Below are positions 22,440-33,789 of a stretch of 64,000 nucleotides of DNA, one piece after another (position 1 is the stretch's first letter; every line of letters starts with the position of its first letter). The notes below the pieces were generated by a model. It was not told where the DNA came from, searched no databases, and saw only the letters and a program-made list of their open reading frames with translations. A program made the translations under genes and the position numbers. Source of the stretch: Ditylenchus dipsaci (Eukaryota > Nematoda > Chromadorea > Rhabditida > Anguinidae); NCBI GenBank assembly GCA_004194705.1, contig SADC01001363.1:1-64000 (forward strand), in the 5' to 3' direction.

Positions 22440-23860
22440 CTCATCGCTGACCAAAGGTATCGAAAAAAGGTTCGTTATGTTAGCCAAATTAAACGAACGC
22501 GCGCAACCTAGTTTTTAGCTAAAAAACTAAATTTTTGGGCTTCAATTTTAATTTTTCAAGTCGGTATGTCAAAATAAAAGATACGTGTGTTTCAGTACCA
22601 GTATATTTTTTTAAACGAGAATACATGTAACCGCGTTAGCTTCCTGTCGAAAATTAGGTTAATTGCACTTTGGTAGTCCAATGGGAATTCAATAGTCAAA
22701 AAATATATCACACAATATATCAAAAAATCCGAAAAAAAATCCGTGGTCGTAATTTTAAGGCGGAAAAACAATTTTTAAGGAAATAAGAGCTTCATGAGTT
22801 TATTTATGTGGTAGGCCCTAGTATTAAAAACTAGCTATCCCGGTCTTTCAGACTCCTTCTGGTAGTCAAGGACTATTTTGGCCTATTCCATTTCTATTCA
22901 TAATCTTAAAATAGAAATTAGACAAAAACTAACACACCACACACACTTCCACTTGGAATAGATGTTCATATATAGACAACCTCGTAGAATATTTGAAATT
23001 AACATGCGCACCTATCCACTCTGCCAGAATTGCCATGTTAAACGCTTTCTTGAAGCAATTCATGTCTTTTATCCAATAACTCTGTTTCTCAATCTGCTAG
23101 CACATATACCTACATGCCTACGTATTTCCTTAGCATATGAGCACTTTATTACTATCCTGATGGTTCGGAGCTATTAACGTAGTTGTAGCATGATTCGTGG
23201 TTAGGGTGTATCCGGGTACTATGTTAGTGGCTTGGGTGTATCCATGTGGTTCGAATGGCTATGTTGTGATTAAAAGACATTGACGTGACACCTGGTAGTT
23301 TAGGTCATACTCTGGAGGCATCAGGGTGCCAAACTTGCCTTTTTCGACGGCTGGCCTTTTTCTTGAGCTGAGAAAAAAAGGCAATATTCTCGGAAAATTT
23401 TTTTCATACTTTTATATTTTTCGAAAACTAAAAGTGCCTTTTTTCCTTTAAATTTTTTTGAACAAAAGCCTTTGTTTTCGAAAGGCGCTGCCTTTTTTCC
23501 GAAATTTTGGTTGGGATCCCAGGGAGGTACGTATATATATGTACTTCGAGTTCCATCCTGGTGATTCGGGTGCCTTCTTGGTGATTTAAGTGTGTCTACT
23601 TAGTTTTACTTAGTTCTATTCTGCTGCTTTAGATGTTCGGATATCATAGCGCTCAATCATATATCTGCCAGCTGGGTTGGCACCGATAGGGGATCATTAA
23701 TTACATGCCACCTGCGCTGGCGCTGGCGTTTAAGGTACATGGGTGTGCTTAGCTCAAACTTCGACTTCCCGAAGGTCACTTTAACTATCAAAGTTCCCTT
23801 AGACTACCAAAGTGCAATTAAATAGTACCGCAATAGTATCGAATAAACATACTATTAATT
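22440..23860. other. no convincing gene; GCCTTTTT repeat
   Basis: Mostly AT-rich. 23333-23510 contains spaced GCCTTTTT words, again in an inverted arrangement (GCCTTTTTCTTGAGC / AAAAAAAGGCAA). A 71-codon ORF at 22962 has no support. Confidence 0.4.
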
Positions 23861-23864
23861 TCAG

Positions 23865-24140
23865 AACAAATTTGAAAATGAGTTTTCCACAACACAGACA
23901 ATAGATGCTACTGTTGAATACCTCAAAGAACATGCAGACTATGGCAAAGAAGAAAAGCGCACTGGCAAAATCGACATCCCTGCTTACTACTCTTTTGATG
24001 TTGAGATTCGGCAGCTTGTCTACCGTTGCTATGGTGTGGAAGCACAAACTGACATAGTTGACACATTTACTGATGATCCAGTCAAGCTTGAGAATGTGTT
24101 CGAACGAGAACAGCAATTGAAAGAGGCAGTTGGAATTAAA
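23865..24140 (+). CDS. long unknown terminal exon
   Basis: The acceptor ATTAATTTCAG is followed by an open frame of 91 codons: NKFENEFSTTQTIDATVEYL, KEHADYGKEEKRTGKIDIPA, YYSFDVEIRQLVYRCYGV, then an acidic stretch ending FEREQQLKRGSWN and TAA. If one base of the AAAA run near 24120 were absent, the frame would continue KEAVGIKDDYC to a stop at 24156. The composition is clearly protein-like (charged, few low-complexity runs). I do not recognise a family. Upstream exons were not found in the AT-rich DNA before it. Confidence 0.5.
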
Positions 24141-24363
24141 GATGATTATTGCTAAAAACTAAGTACATGTTTTTTGAAAAACACGCAAATTTTGAAAAAA
24201 TTGAGAATATAATTATATCAATTCACCCACAAAAAATCACAGTAATTAAGCTACTTAAAACCTTTTCTAGTAACTTTTCTAGGAGATACTTGCACAGGTG
24301 CCGAGCTGTTTTTTTTTCAATTTTTTTAGAAAATTTTCTAAAAATTTCTTTTTAGTGAAGTAC

Positions 24364-24840
24364 CTGGTGTAAAAAAGTTTCCGGACAAACTTTAGACGAT
24401 TTTTTTTAACAAAATTTATTGAGCAAAAAAACCAAATACACAGTTTTGTTCCATTTTTCTTCCTCTTTCGATCGGTATATAAACATTAGATTTTATTCAT
24501 TAGAATGTCCACCATTTGCTTTAATGCATTTGCGAAGACGTTTGGGGAAGCTGTCCATGGCATTTTGAATCATTCCCTGAGGGATGGCATCCCATTCCTT
24601 CACCAAGCATGCCTTCAGAGCATCAATTGAATTGTGGGGAGTGGAGCAGGCTTTTGATTGTAGGTATGGCCAGCCGAAGAAGTCCATAAGGTTCAATTCG
24701 GGTGAGTTGGGAGGCCACTGACCAATTGGGTTCCTCCAAGGCGACGATGGGTCGCTTTGCAGAGTGCTATCTTTTCATTGACCAACAGCCAGCTATTATA
24801 GAGAGGTTTTCATGACACAATCAGATTCCATTTCATTATT
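24364..24840 (-). mobile_element. Tc1/mariner transposase 3' relic
   Basis: On the minus strand the frame beginning near 24760 reads WPPNSPELNLMDFFGWPYLQ (third catalytic Asp block), then SKACSTPHNSIDALKACLV, EWDAIPQGMIQNAMDSFPKR and a final CIKANGGHSNE with a stop at 24493, the usual C-terminus of this group. After a spacer the sequence TGTCCGGAAACTTTTTTACACC (fwd 24373-24394 complement) follows, a typical Tc1-like terminal repeat beside TA. Upstream the reading is shifted and the N-terminal two thirds are missing. Confidence 0.8.
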
Positions 24841-24849
24841 TACCATGTC

Positions 24850-25980
24850 TATGTACCTACAGAGAACTTTTTGTTTCCAAATACGTAAGAAAATTTACTA
24901 GCCACTTTAGAGGGGTGAGCTGTATAGCAGGAGATCACTATGAAGGAAATCGTTTTTAAAATATTCGTGATGAAACATCTCAAAATAGTTATATTGTCCG
25001 AAACACAGCAATTCGAATTTCCAGAAAGAAGTAGCTAAATTACTTGTGTACAGCCAGTTCACTCCATGGTAAGTTTGCGGAGGCCAGTTAGCCCGAGGTC
25101 AGGTCAGTCCGCCTGTTTTTGTTTTGGTTCTGACTTAGGCTTAGGCGCAGTGTAGGCCAGCATATGTTAGGGTAAACAGACTCAATCATGTTTTCCAAAC
25201 ACAAAAAAATTAATAAAAATGTTTGGTGTCTGTTCACCGACAACTGGTCATTTTCAAAAACATAACAATGTCTGAAGTAAATTTTGGGTAAAAAGAAACG
25301 GTTTGATGGAGTTCACGGTGGTTAGGGAACCACCCGGTATCTCGCTAAATAGGTATTCACGGCTACAATCCATTATTTTGTATTTAGCTGAAAGCATTTG
25401 AAAATTGGTATAATTTCCAGAATCTTGTCCTGAACACTGTTTGATAAGGCTAAAACAGCGATTCGACTTGTAGGAACCATGTTCTGGAATAGTATACCAT
25501 AGGGTGTCCAGGTGTTGCTCAGGTTTTTGTACCTAGGTATCGTACTCAGGTGGAAGTGCCTAGGTAGAGGTACCGATGCTCAGGTGGTTTAGTCAGCAAA
25601 ACTTTTTGAGCTTACAGGTTTGCCTGGTTATTATCCTAAACAGGTATCCACCTCAAGAATATGAAATTTTGGTTCTGGCTGAAAGTAATAAAAATCATGT
25701 ACCATACCCAGAACCAGGTCCTTGACATGTTTAACACGCCAAGGCCTGACTGCAAGACCAGCACATTCTGGTGCAGAATTTTATGGAGAATCTTTCTATC
25801 GCGGTGGATTTTTTTAGTAGGGCAACTTTTCAGCTGAAACTGCTACTTTTAGAAACATTTAAATGACTGGAAGGGGTTTTGTGAAAAGGCCTGTGGCCTT
25901 GATAAATAACCATTCACATACTTATAATACCTTATTTTGTAGGAGAAGTAATGAGCTTTCTAACGCATATCAAAGTTTTG
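24850..25980. other. no recognisable gene
   Basis: AT-rich DNA with fragments of a GCTTAGG..CAGTGTAGGCCAGCATATGTTAGG repeat (about 25130-25190) that recurs near 27300, 28750 and 60060. No exon signals were accepted. Confidence 0.4.
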
Positions 25981-25984
25981 GTAC

Positions 25985-27428
25985 TATTCCATTGTAACAC
26001 CCCCCCCCAAAAATAAGGACTATTCCATTGTAAAAAAGGCAAAAGGACCAGAAGAGTCAACCGGGTGGGTCCTTTGAACTTTCGAGACTTTTTCTACAAA
26101 AATTTAGTTGTCTCATTTTTTTACAAAATCGGTCATTTTTATAAAATCCATGTCTTTTTTCACTAATTTGCCTGCTATCTTGTGTGATTTTCCAGCGACA
26201 AAGTGATGAAGTATTAATAAGACAGAAAAAATTCACATGCTGCACTCACTAGAGTGGGGTGTAGAACTGCTTTGTCGGCATAATACCTGCAAATGGAAAT
26301 ATAAAGAGACATACCGTATTTACTCTAATTAAATTTACCAAGTCAGTTGACTTCCTTCAGAGTAGTTGTTGGGTGGCAGGTGAAATGAGGTAGTTTGAAG
26401 GCATGGATGAACTTAAGAAGAGCAGAGCTGTTGGCTCCTTAGATTGGAAATTCTTTTCAAAATATCCTAAATTTTAATATTATATATTTTTGGAAAGTCA
26501 TTGCGGCGACTTTTTCTTTAAATTTTGACCATACATTTACAAACACGATACGCTATTTAAAAGCCAGTAAAATTCTGCTCAGGATGTTAGTTTTAGATTT
26601 TGCAGACTACGGAAAAACTTAAAAGAAAGAAAAACTGAAAAGAAAAATTTGCCTACTCTGCAATGCGGGGGTAGGTTTTTGCCTTGCTCCACTGCTGTTT
26701 TTTAATGTGATTTGAAGGCTAGCACTTAGGCAAGGATATACCAGCGTAAGTATGATTGCCTTTAACATACCGTATTTCCTCTAATTGCCGCCCCGGGGTT
26801 TTTTGGTGGTTTACTAAAGTTTTTAAGAAATTTTTCACTTTCACAGAATCTGATGATCATTTCCGTAAAAATCGGGTGGAGAAACACGAATATGCAATCG
26901 GTTTTCAAAAATTCACCTCGAAAGTGGGTCAGCCGTGGGGGGGGGCCAAGTAAAGTAAAATTTTTTCCCAAAATTTTTTTTTTTCACTTTCACAGAATCT
27001 GATGATCATTTCCGTAAAAATCCGGGTCGAGAAACACGAATATGCAATCGGTTTTTAAAATTCACTCGAAAGTGGGTCAGCCGTGGGGGGGCCAAGTAAA
27101 GTGTTACCCTTTTTTGTGCTACAAGAATCAGCCAGATGGTAGACTCATACAAAATCGTTCAAACAATGAGAGGCTCGAACCGCAAAAGTTTTAGCCAGAA
27201 ATTTATTAGGTTGTTCGTAAAGTTCGCGGAAATTTAGTAATAATCCTATGTGTTTTGGTTTTTTGGTTGCCATTTTTTTGCTATGCTGACTTTTTAGGCT
27301 AGGCAAGGTTAGGCTAGTGTATGTTGGGATGGACTCAAACATATCTTAGACTAATGTTTGAGTCCGTCCGAGCATACGCTGGCCTATCCTTGTCTAAGCC
27401 TAAAAATCACAGTAAAAAACAACAGGGG
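25985..27428. repeat. tandem duplication, copy 1
   Basis: It begins CTATTCCATTGTAACACCCC and ends in AAAACAACAGGGGG. It is repeated almost base for base in 27429-28885. Landmarks in both copies are ACATACCGTATTTACTC, GAATGCGGGGGTAGG-type words, CGTATTTCCTCTAATTGCCG, two GTGGGTCAGCCGTGGGG blocks, and a terminal hairpin (GATGGACTCAAACAT / ATGTTTGAGTCCGTCC). Copies differ mainly by one- to three-base indels at homopolymers. Non-coding. Confidence 0.88.
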
Positions 27429-28885
27429 GTATTCCATTGTAACACCCCCCCCCAAAAATAAGGACCTATTCCATTGTAAAAAAGGCCAAAAGGACCAGAA
27501 GAGTCAACCGGGTGGGTCTTTGAACTTTCGAGACTTTTTCTACAAAAATTTAGTTGTCTCATTTTTTTTACCAAAATCGGTCATTTTTATAAAATTACCA
27601 TGTCTTTTTCACTAATTTGCCTGCTATCTTGTGTGATTTTCCAGCGACAAAGTGATGAAGTATTAATAAGACAGAAAAAATTCACATGCTGCACTCACTA
27701 GAGTGGGGTGTAGAACTGCTTGTCGGCAAAATACCTGCAAATGGAAATTTAAAGAGACATACCGTATTTACTCTAATTAAATTTACCAAGTCAGTTGACT
27801 TCCCTTCAGAGTAGTTGTTGGTGGCAGGTGAAATGAGGTAGTTTCTGAAGGCATGGAATGAACTTAAGAAGAGCAGAGCTGTTGGCTCCCTTAGATTGGG
27901 AAATTCTTTTCAAAATATCCTAAATTTAAAATATTATATTTTTTTTGGAAAGTCATTGCGGCGACTTTTTCTTTAAATTTTGACCATACATTTACAAACA
28001 CGATACGCTATTTAAAGCCAGTAAAATTCTGCTCGGATGTTAGTTTTAGATTTTGCAGACTACGGAAAAAACTTAAAAGAAAAGAAAAACTGAAAAAGAA
28101 AAATTGCCTTACTCTGCAATGCGGGGGTAGGTTTTTGCCTTGCTCCCACCTGCTGTTTTTTAATGTGATTTTGAAGGCTAGCACTTAGGCAAGGATATAC
28201 CAGCGTAAAGTAATGATTGCCTTAACATACCGTATTTCCTCTAATTGCCGCCCCGGGGGTTTTTGGTGGTTTACTAAAGTTTTAAGAAATTTTTCACTTT
28301 CACAGAATCTGATGATTTTCCGTAAAAATCCGGGTGGAGAAACACGAATATGCAATCGGTTTTCAAATTCACCTCGAAAGTGGGTCAGCCGTGGGGGGGG
28401 GGGGGGGGCCAAGTAAAGAAATTTTTTTCCCAAATTTTTTTTTTCACTTTCACAGAATCTGATGATCATTTCCGTTAAAATCCGGGTCGAGAAACACGAA
28501 TATGCAATCGTTTTTAAAAAATTCACCTCGAAAGTGGTCAGCCGGGGGGGCCAAGTAAAGTGTTACCCTTTTTGTGCTACAAGAATCAGCCAGATGGTAG
28601 ACTCATAAACAATCCGTTCAAACAATGAGAGGCTCGAACCGCAAAAGTTTTAGCCAAAATTTATTAGGTTGTTCGTAAAGTTCGCGGAATTTAGTAATAA
28701 TCCTATGTGTTTTGGTTTTTTGGTTGCCATTTTTTGCTATGCTGACTTTTTAGGCTTAGGCAAGGTTAGGCTAGTGTATGTTGGGATGGACTCAAACATA
28801 TCTTAGACTAATGTTTGAGTCCGTCCGAGCATACGCTGGCCTATCCTTGTCTAAGCCTAAAAATCACAGTAAAAAACAACAGGGG
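27429..28885. repeat. tandem duplication, copy 2
   Basis: Direct repeat of 25985-27428 in the same orientation. The inner GGGGGG run at about 28391-28407 is much longer than in copy 1, and many A/T runs differ by one base. Confidence 0.88.
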
Positions 28886-29013
28886 TATCAAGGCAAATCT
28901 CATAAAAATTTCAGCATGAAATTTTTGCATAAAAATGATATCTTTAGCCAAAGTTATGACCAGAACAAAAGGCGCCAAAAAACGCGGCACCTTGTATTTA
29001 TGAATGATTTTAG

Positions 29014-29209
29014 ATGTCATCAGTCCTGCAATATATGGCTCTTAAAAAAATAAAGTGTCTTAACTGGGCAGATGTCAAAGACCACTTGCCGCACTATGGC
29101 TTTTCCTGCATTTGTGGCAGCTGTACAAAACTGGATGCTATTCGCGATTTGTAATTTTTCGGATTTTATTTTCATATTTTGAATTTTCTTATTCAGTATT
29201 CTCTACTAA
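29014..29209 (+). CDS. small cysteine-containing two-exon ORF
   Basis: ATG at 29014 follows an acceptor-like ATTTTAG. The frame reads MSSVLQYMALKKIKCLNWAD then VKDHLPHYGFSCICGSCTKL and DAIRD. A donor GTAATTT at 29151 and acceptor TTATTCAG at 29196 define a 46-base intron; the join completes Phe and ends ILY-TAA at 29209. CICGSC could bind zinc but no family is recognised. The ATG may be internal if the upstream AG is a real acceptor. Confidence 0.4.
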
Positions 29210-29504
29210 GGATATTTCAAAGACATTATGAGCAGAGAAAACATTGATTGGCCAATAAATACCTTGTTTGAGCTTTTCGCTCGTGCACATTTTCCTTCCA
29301 GCAAATTATTTGCTTCAATTTACAGCCGGTGGAGCTTGGATGGACGTCTTCATAAGGCAAAACTATTTTTAATTATTCTTGTTTTTATGGTCAAGTACTC
29401 AAGTTTCGATGTAACGGACCCTATTTTCAAAGAAGGGTACGTTATATCGAGACCCGCATGTCTTTAGAAAAGTTGTCAAGATTTAAAAAAATGGTTATAT
29501 TTAA

Positions 29505-30085
29505 AATTGGCCATAGAATTGTGAAAAATGGCCATAGAATATTTAATTTTGGCCATAGATTTTTTGGCCATAGAATATTGAAAAATGGCCATAGATTTTT
29601 GAAAAATGGCCATAGATTTTTGAAAAATGGCCATAGATTTCTGAAATTGGCCATAGATTTCTGAATTTTAGCCATACTCGCTCGAATCATGTTTCAACCA
29701 CTTTTTAAGATGCTCTTCAACCTGAAACATCCTGAAAAGATGTTTTAAGGGTGTCGATGACAATTTTACGAGAATTTTTTTTTGACCGAAATTTTGACTT
29801 TTGCCCTGAGCGACCAATGGTCGGAAAAATTACAGAAATTTTTTTTCTCGGAAAAGTGTCATCGACACGCTTAAAACATCTTTTCAGGATGTTTCAGGTT
29901 GAATAGCATCTTAAAAAGTGGTTGAAACATGATTTCGAGCGAGTATGCTAAAATTCAGAAAATCTATGGCCATTTTCAGAAATCTATGGCCATTTTTCAA
30001 AAATCTATGGCCATTTTTCAATATTCTATGGCCAAATTTAAATATTCTATGCCATTTTTCACAATTCTATGGCCAAAATTAAATA
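29505..30085. repeat. fold-back with CTATGGCCA terminal arrays
   Basis: 29505-29665 holds about eight units of GGCCATAGATTTTTGAAAAAT. 29950-30085 holds the complement (AATCTATGGCCATTTTTCA). Between them is a palindrome whose arms read GTTTCAACCACTTTTTAAGATG and CATCTTAAAAAGTGGTTGAAAC. The same inner arm occurs at 31110-31262 without the arrays. The frames rich in NGHR or YGHF repeats are artefacts of the array. Confidence 0.85.
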
Positions 30086-30694
30086 CCACCCAAAAAAATC
30101 GCAATTTTTCAAATTAGACTGACGCATCAAATTCGGCAGAAATTTCAAAATACGAGCTAAAAAATCGTGGGAACCTAAGCAAGAACAAACTTGAGCGGGG
30201 GTAGGGTATTTGATATCTAAACTTCAACTGTACGACAAAGAAGAGTTACTAGGGGAGGGTGTAGGTTGGGGTAAATTTTTTGAAAAAAGCGATTGAGCGC
30301 ATGCGAATTTGCCGTTTCATTGGCTCAATCGCTTAGAATCTCACCATGGAACTTTTCAATACCCTAAACCACCCCTTCACTACTCAAAACCGCTCTATAT
30401 CAATATTGAACTAGAGTCGAATCTGGATAAACGGACACCATGAACGTATGCAGGGGAGGGTCGATGCTCCCGGGCTGAAGCCACCCTTATCCCCACCCAC
30501 CACCCCTCCCCCTTCAAAAATTTGTTCTCATTATAAAAACACCATAAAAGTCAAAAAAGGTGTATTTAAAAAGACCGTTTGGGGCTTAAGCTATACAACT
30601 CCTATCCCCTCCACCCAGAATTTTTTCTGGATAGGCCTTTAGCCGACACCCTTGAAAAACCAACAAGCCAGATATTTTATGCTTAAAAAATTAG

Positions 30695-30819
30695 GTGATA
30701 CACTTGAATTTAAAAATATGAATGCTGGCATTGAAGAATCACAAGAAAAGATCGAGAAATCGACTCAACATCCATTAATGCAGCCACTACTTGTTAAGAT
30801 CTACCATATTTTCATATAA
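30695..30819 (+). CDS. possible last exon, unknown
   Basis: The acceptor AAAAAATTAG ends at 30694. The frame reads DTLEFKNMNAGIEESQEKI then EKSTQHPLMQPLLVKIYHIF and TAA. A poly(A) signal (AATAAA) lies near 30863. Upstream exons could be the pieces at 29014-29209 or lost; phases do not settle this. No domain is recognised. Confidence 0.35.
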
Positions 30820-30887
30820 GCTTCTTTTACTTTGTATATATTTTATGCAGATGATAACTATAATAAAATAGTTTTAAACACACATTT

Positions 30888-31020
30888 TCAAGTTTTTTTC
30901 TCACCAGGCCAAAGTCCATCTTTGCAATGATCATAAAAACAGACATCACCTCCATCGCAATCATCAGATGTTTTACATTTCTTTTCTATAGATCGTTTGT
31001 GGCGTCGAATCATTGAAACT
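30888..31020 (-). CDS. secreted-type cysteine-rich last exon with dibasic site
   Basis: On the minus strand the acceptor CACTATTTTAG (fwd 31021-31031) opens an exon of one base plus 43 codons to TGA at 30888. It reads VSMIRRHKRSIEKK, a possible dibasic/furin-like processing site (RRHKR), then CKTSDDCDGGDVC, FYDHCKDGLWPGEKKT. Four cysteines are packed in CX5CX5CX4C. This is a pattern of small secreted disulfide-rich peptides, and a propeptide cut before SIEKKC would be consistent. The first exon (signal peptide) should lie above 31021 on this strand; it was not identified because the flank is repeat. Confidence 0.55.
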
Positions 31021-31109
31021 CTAAAATAGTGAACAATTTGTTTGCACTTTTAAACCACAAACATTGAAACAATGAAACAATGAAACTTTGAGTGCACCTC
31101 CCAGTGCCT

Positions 31110-31262
31110 GGTACCGAAATTCAACCACTTTTTGATATGTTCTTGTATCTGAAACTGCTGAAAAAATGTTTTTCTCGAAAAAGGATGTTTGCACCTAAAA
31201 AAAAATTTCGGTATGTTCAGATACAAGAACATCTTAAAAAGTGGTTGAAGCGCGAGTTCGAA
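31110..31262. repeat. short palindrome, relative of 29505-30085 core
   Basis: AACCACTTTTTGATATGTTC / GAACATCTTAAAAAGTGGTT with TTGTATCTGAA / TTCAGATACAA inside. Non-coding. Confidence 0.75.
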
Positions 31263-31269
31263 ACGCGTA

Positions 31270-32583
31270 CGCCGAAAAAAAGAAGAATTCTATGGCCGAA
31301 AATATTATCCGCCAGTAAAACTCTAAAAGTGAAATCTCAACATATGTTAAAATCTTATGTGAAATTTTGGCCAATTTTGATATACACCCCCCCCACTCAA
31401 CTATGATTTAACTGCAACCCGATCACCCCCGATCACTATGATTAAGCCCCGTTCGATCTATATCACAATTGTTACGAAAATTTTGGCGCTACTTTCATAT
31501 AACCTCCAAGATTTCCGGGTGCTCAACCAAGATCGAAAAAGTGGAAATTGGTAGAACTCATGGAAGTCATGAAAATGCATCAACAGCTAAGCAAAATATT
31601 TACTCTGCTCTGAGATTTAAGCCCTCAAAGTGGGGGATGTGCGGTATTAGAGACTGTGCGTCAATTAGGCAAAAGAGTCAAGACTTTAAGGGGCATGCCA
31701 ACGCTAATAAGAGGTAGTGCCCGGAAACTCAAAATTTTTTCCTAATTATTGACCTTTTGTACAAATTTTTCAACTGGTTTCTACAAAACAGGGTCTAGCA
31801 TAAAAATTTAGTCGGTGTGCAATCGAGTGGGGTGTGCAAGTGCTCCAAAAAAAGTTTGTTAACAGCTTACTTTCAGTGTTGTACAGCGTAATACACATTG
31901 CGCATAATAGCAAAAAAATGAGCACAATTCTCATTTTGTTAATGTATTTCGTATTTTTAGAAAAAGTGATATATTTTAAAAGACCATAAAATTTTTTCGC
32001 TTTTATCAATGAAACCGTAATTGTTGAGCAATAAGCACTCAGTAAAGTATTTGCGTGACCAGCATTAATAGTTCAGTTTATCATTTTACGCTAAAATGGT
32101 AAAAGGGTTTTCCAATGCGAGCAATGAAAATAATAGATTTTTTTTGAAAAATCGATTCAGTAAAATCGATTTACTCTCAGTTAGTGTCACCGTCGGACCA
32201 GAATAATATTCACTAAATCGAGAGTGCGCCAATTAAAGTTTTTTCAAACCGTAAAAATTGAAGTGCACCCCCTTCCTCCTAAGCGCGGAAAATTCCCGTG
32301 GTAAATCCCTCCCTAGTAAATTACCTATCCCGTTAATTACCCCTCCAAAATTTTATGTTACAGGTTCGAATCCTGGTGGTAGCAGACATTATTTTACCTC
32401 AATAACAGTTGGTAACTAGGTTTATAGGACCATTTAGCCTCAGAGTAGGCAGAGAAACACTGCAGTACTTCCTATAAATAGTATTCACCTTAAGAATGCA
32501 AAATTTTGAATCCAGCTGAAAGTAATTAAAAATAGTAGTTCTCTATCGAGAATCGTGTACTGACACGATTTGCTGTCTATTAT
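31270..32583. other. repeat fragments, no gene
   Basis: 31685-31800 is a partial TTTAAGGGGCATGCC MITE. At about 32358 GTTACAGGTTCGAATCCTGG is a tRNA-like B box also found at 57217. No exons were accepted. Confidence 0.45.
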
Positions 32584-32589
32584 GGTACA

Positions 32590-32862
32590 CGGACGTTTCG
32601 CTCCCGGGACATTTCGCTCCCGAGACATTTCGCTCCCGGGACATTTCGCTCCCGAGACATTTCGCTCCCGGGACATTTCGCTCCGGGACATTCGCTCCCG
32701 AGACATTTCGCTCCCGAGACATTTCGCTCCCGGGACATTTCGCTCCCGGGACATTTCGCTCCCGAGACATTTCGCTCCGAGACATTTCGCTCCCGGACAT
32801 TTCGCTCCCGGGACATTTCGCTCCCCGGGACATTTCGCTCCCCGGACATTTCGCTCCCGCTT
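32590..32862 (+). repeat. tandem array, unit GACATTTCGCTCCCGG
   Basis: About 19 head-to-tail copies, differing mostly by CCCGGG versus CCCGAG and one-base losses. All frames stay open on both strands because the unit lacks stops, producing the long RERNVPGAKC-type frames, which are not genes. Confidence 0.95.
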
Positions 32863-33608
32863 CGAAATTATGACCAAAATAGTGATTTATTAGTCACAAC
32901 ACCCGTACCAGGGTAAGTACGTATTCTGAGAGGTCATCTGCCTTCAAATCCCGAAAACTTCAGCTTTTCCAAATGAGATTGCAAAACATGGCTGCCTACT
33001 AGTGATGAGGACGGGACGGGATCGGAACCAGTCCTGGTCCCGGAAAATTTTGTGTTCGTTGTATCGAGCGTTCGTTGTATCGAGCGTTCGCTTTATACAG
33101 CGTTTGTTTGACTAGTTTTTAAAGAAATCCAACCAAACCGAAAAAAATAGTTCTTATATCGAGAGTTCGTTATATCGGGGGTTTGTTATATCGAGCGTCA
33201 ACTGTATATCTATATCTCTTGGTGGTAACTGTAACAGGTGAAAATTCCTTGATATATTTCTTGATATATGAAGGGTCAGCCCTTATCCCGACCATGTACC
33301 CCCAAAGGGCTTTCTATTGAATTAGGTTGCCTGCCGAAGGCAGCAGGTAGAAAATCTAAAAAAGTCAAATTTTTTGATGAAAAGTGGTGGAAACAACGTT
33401 TTCATCGGTTTTAGCGTGTAAGAATTGCTTAGAAATGGTTAAAATCTATTTTGAAAAAATTTCGATATGGGGAGGAACCGTATAAGTACCTATTTTGCTA
33501 TAATGCGACCAGTCCAGAAAAAGTCATATAATGCCATTATACCCTTTTTCCTTCTATGAATTTTGTTCTTGTTACATTTTTTAACGAAACTGCGAATGAA
33601 AATATATC

Positions 33609-33735
33609 AGGGAGCGAAATGTCCCTGGGAGCGAATTGTCCCGGGAGCGAACTGTCCTGGGAGCGAAATGTCCTGGGAGCGAAATGTCCCAGGAGCGAAA
33701 TGTCCGGGAGCGAAATGTCCGGGAGCGAAATGTCG
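33609..33735 (-). repeat. inverted partner array
   Basis: About eight units of GGGAGCGAAATGTCC, the complement of the left array, immediately inside the right terminus. Confidence 0.92.
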
Positions 33736-33789
33736 CGGACCCGTCTATTATCTGCTGTTTAGACCAATCAGAATCTACTAACGAAAATA

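Larger units (their letters stand above)
32584..33742. mobile_element. element ended by GACATTTCGCTCCCGG arrays, perfect 9-bp TSD
   Basis: The flanking 9-mer GTCTATTAT is identical at 32575-32583 and 33743-33751. The left end starts GGTACACGGACGTTTCGCTC and the right end, read inward, GGGTCCGCGACATTTCGCTC. The left array (32590-32862) has about 19 units of 14-16 bases; the right array (33609-33735) about eight in opposite orientation. The interior (32870-33600) has no transposase; a Tigger-like end lies at about 33207. Related words GTCCGCGACAATTCGCCTCC occur at 56760-56820. Non-autonomous, superfamily unknown. Confidence 0.85.

Noticed and set aside
19729..22509. Larger element around 19922-21936 with AGGTTGCACGCGC / GCGCGCAACCT ends
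   Set aside because: The ends match imperfectly and no target duplication was found; kept only as a possibility.
29442..29690. Frames with repeated NGHRFLK / LWPFFK
   Set aside because: Translation of the CTATGGCCA array.
32590..32862. CRISPR-like array
   Set aside because: Units run head to tail with no unique spacers, and the context is eukaryotic.
32485..32893. Long overlapping frames on both strands rich in RERNVPGAKC or PGTFRSRD repeats
   Set aside because: They are translations of the stop-free tandem unit GACATTTCGCTCCCGG; all frames stay open for the same reason.
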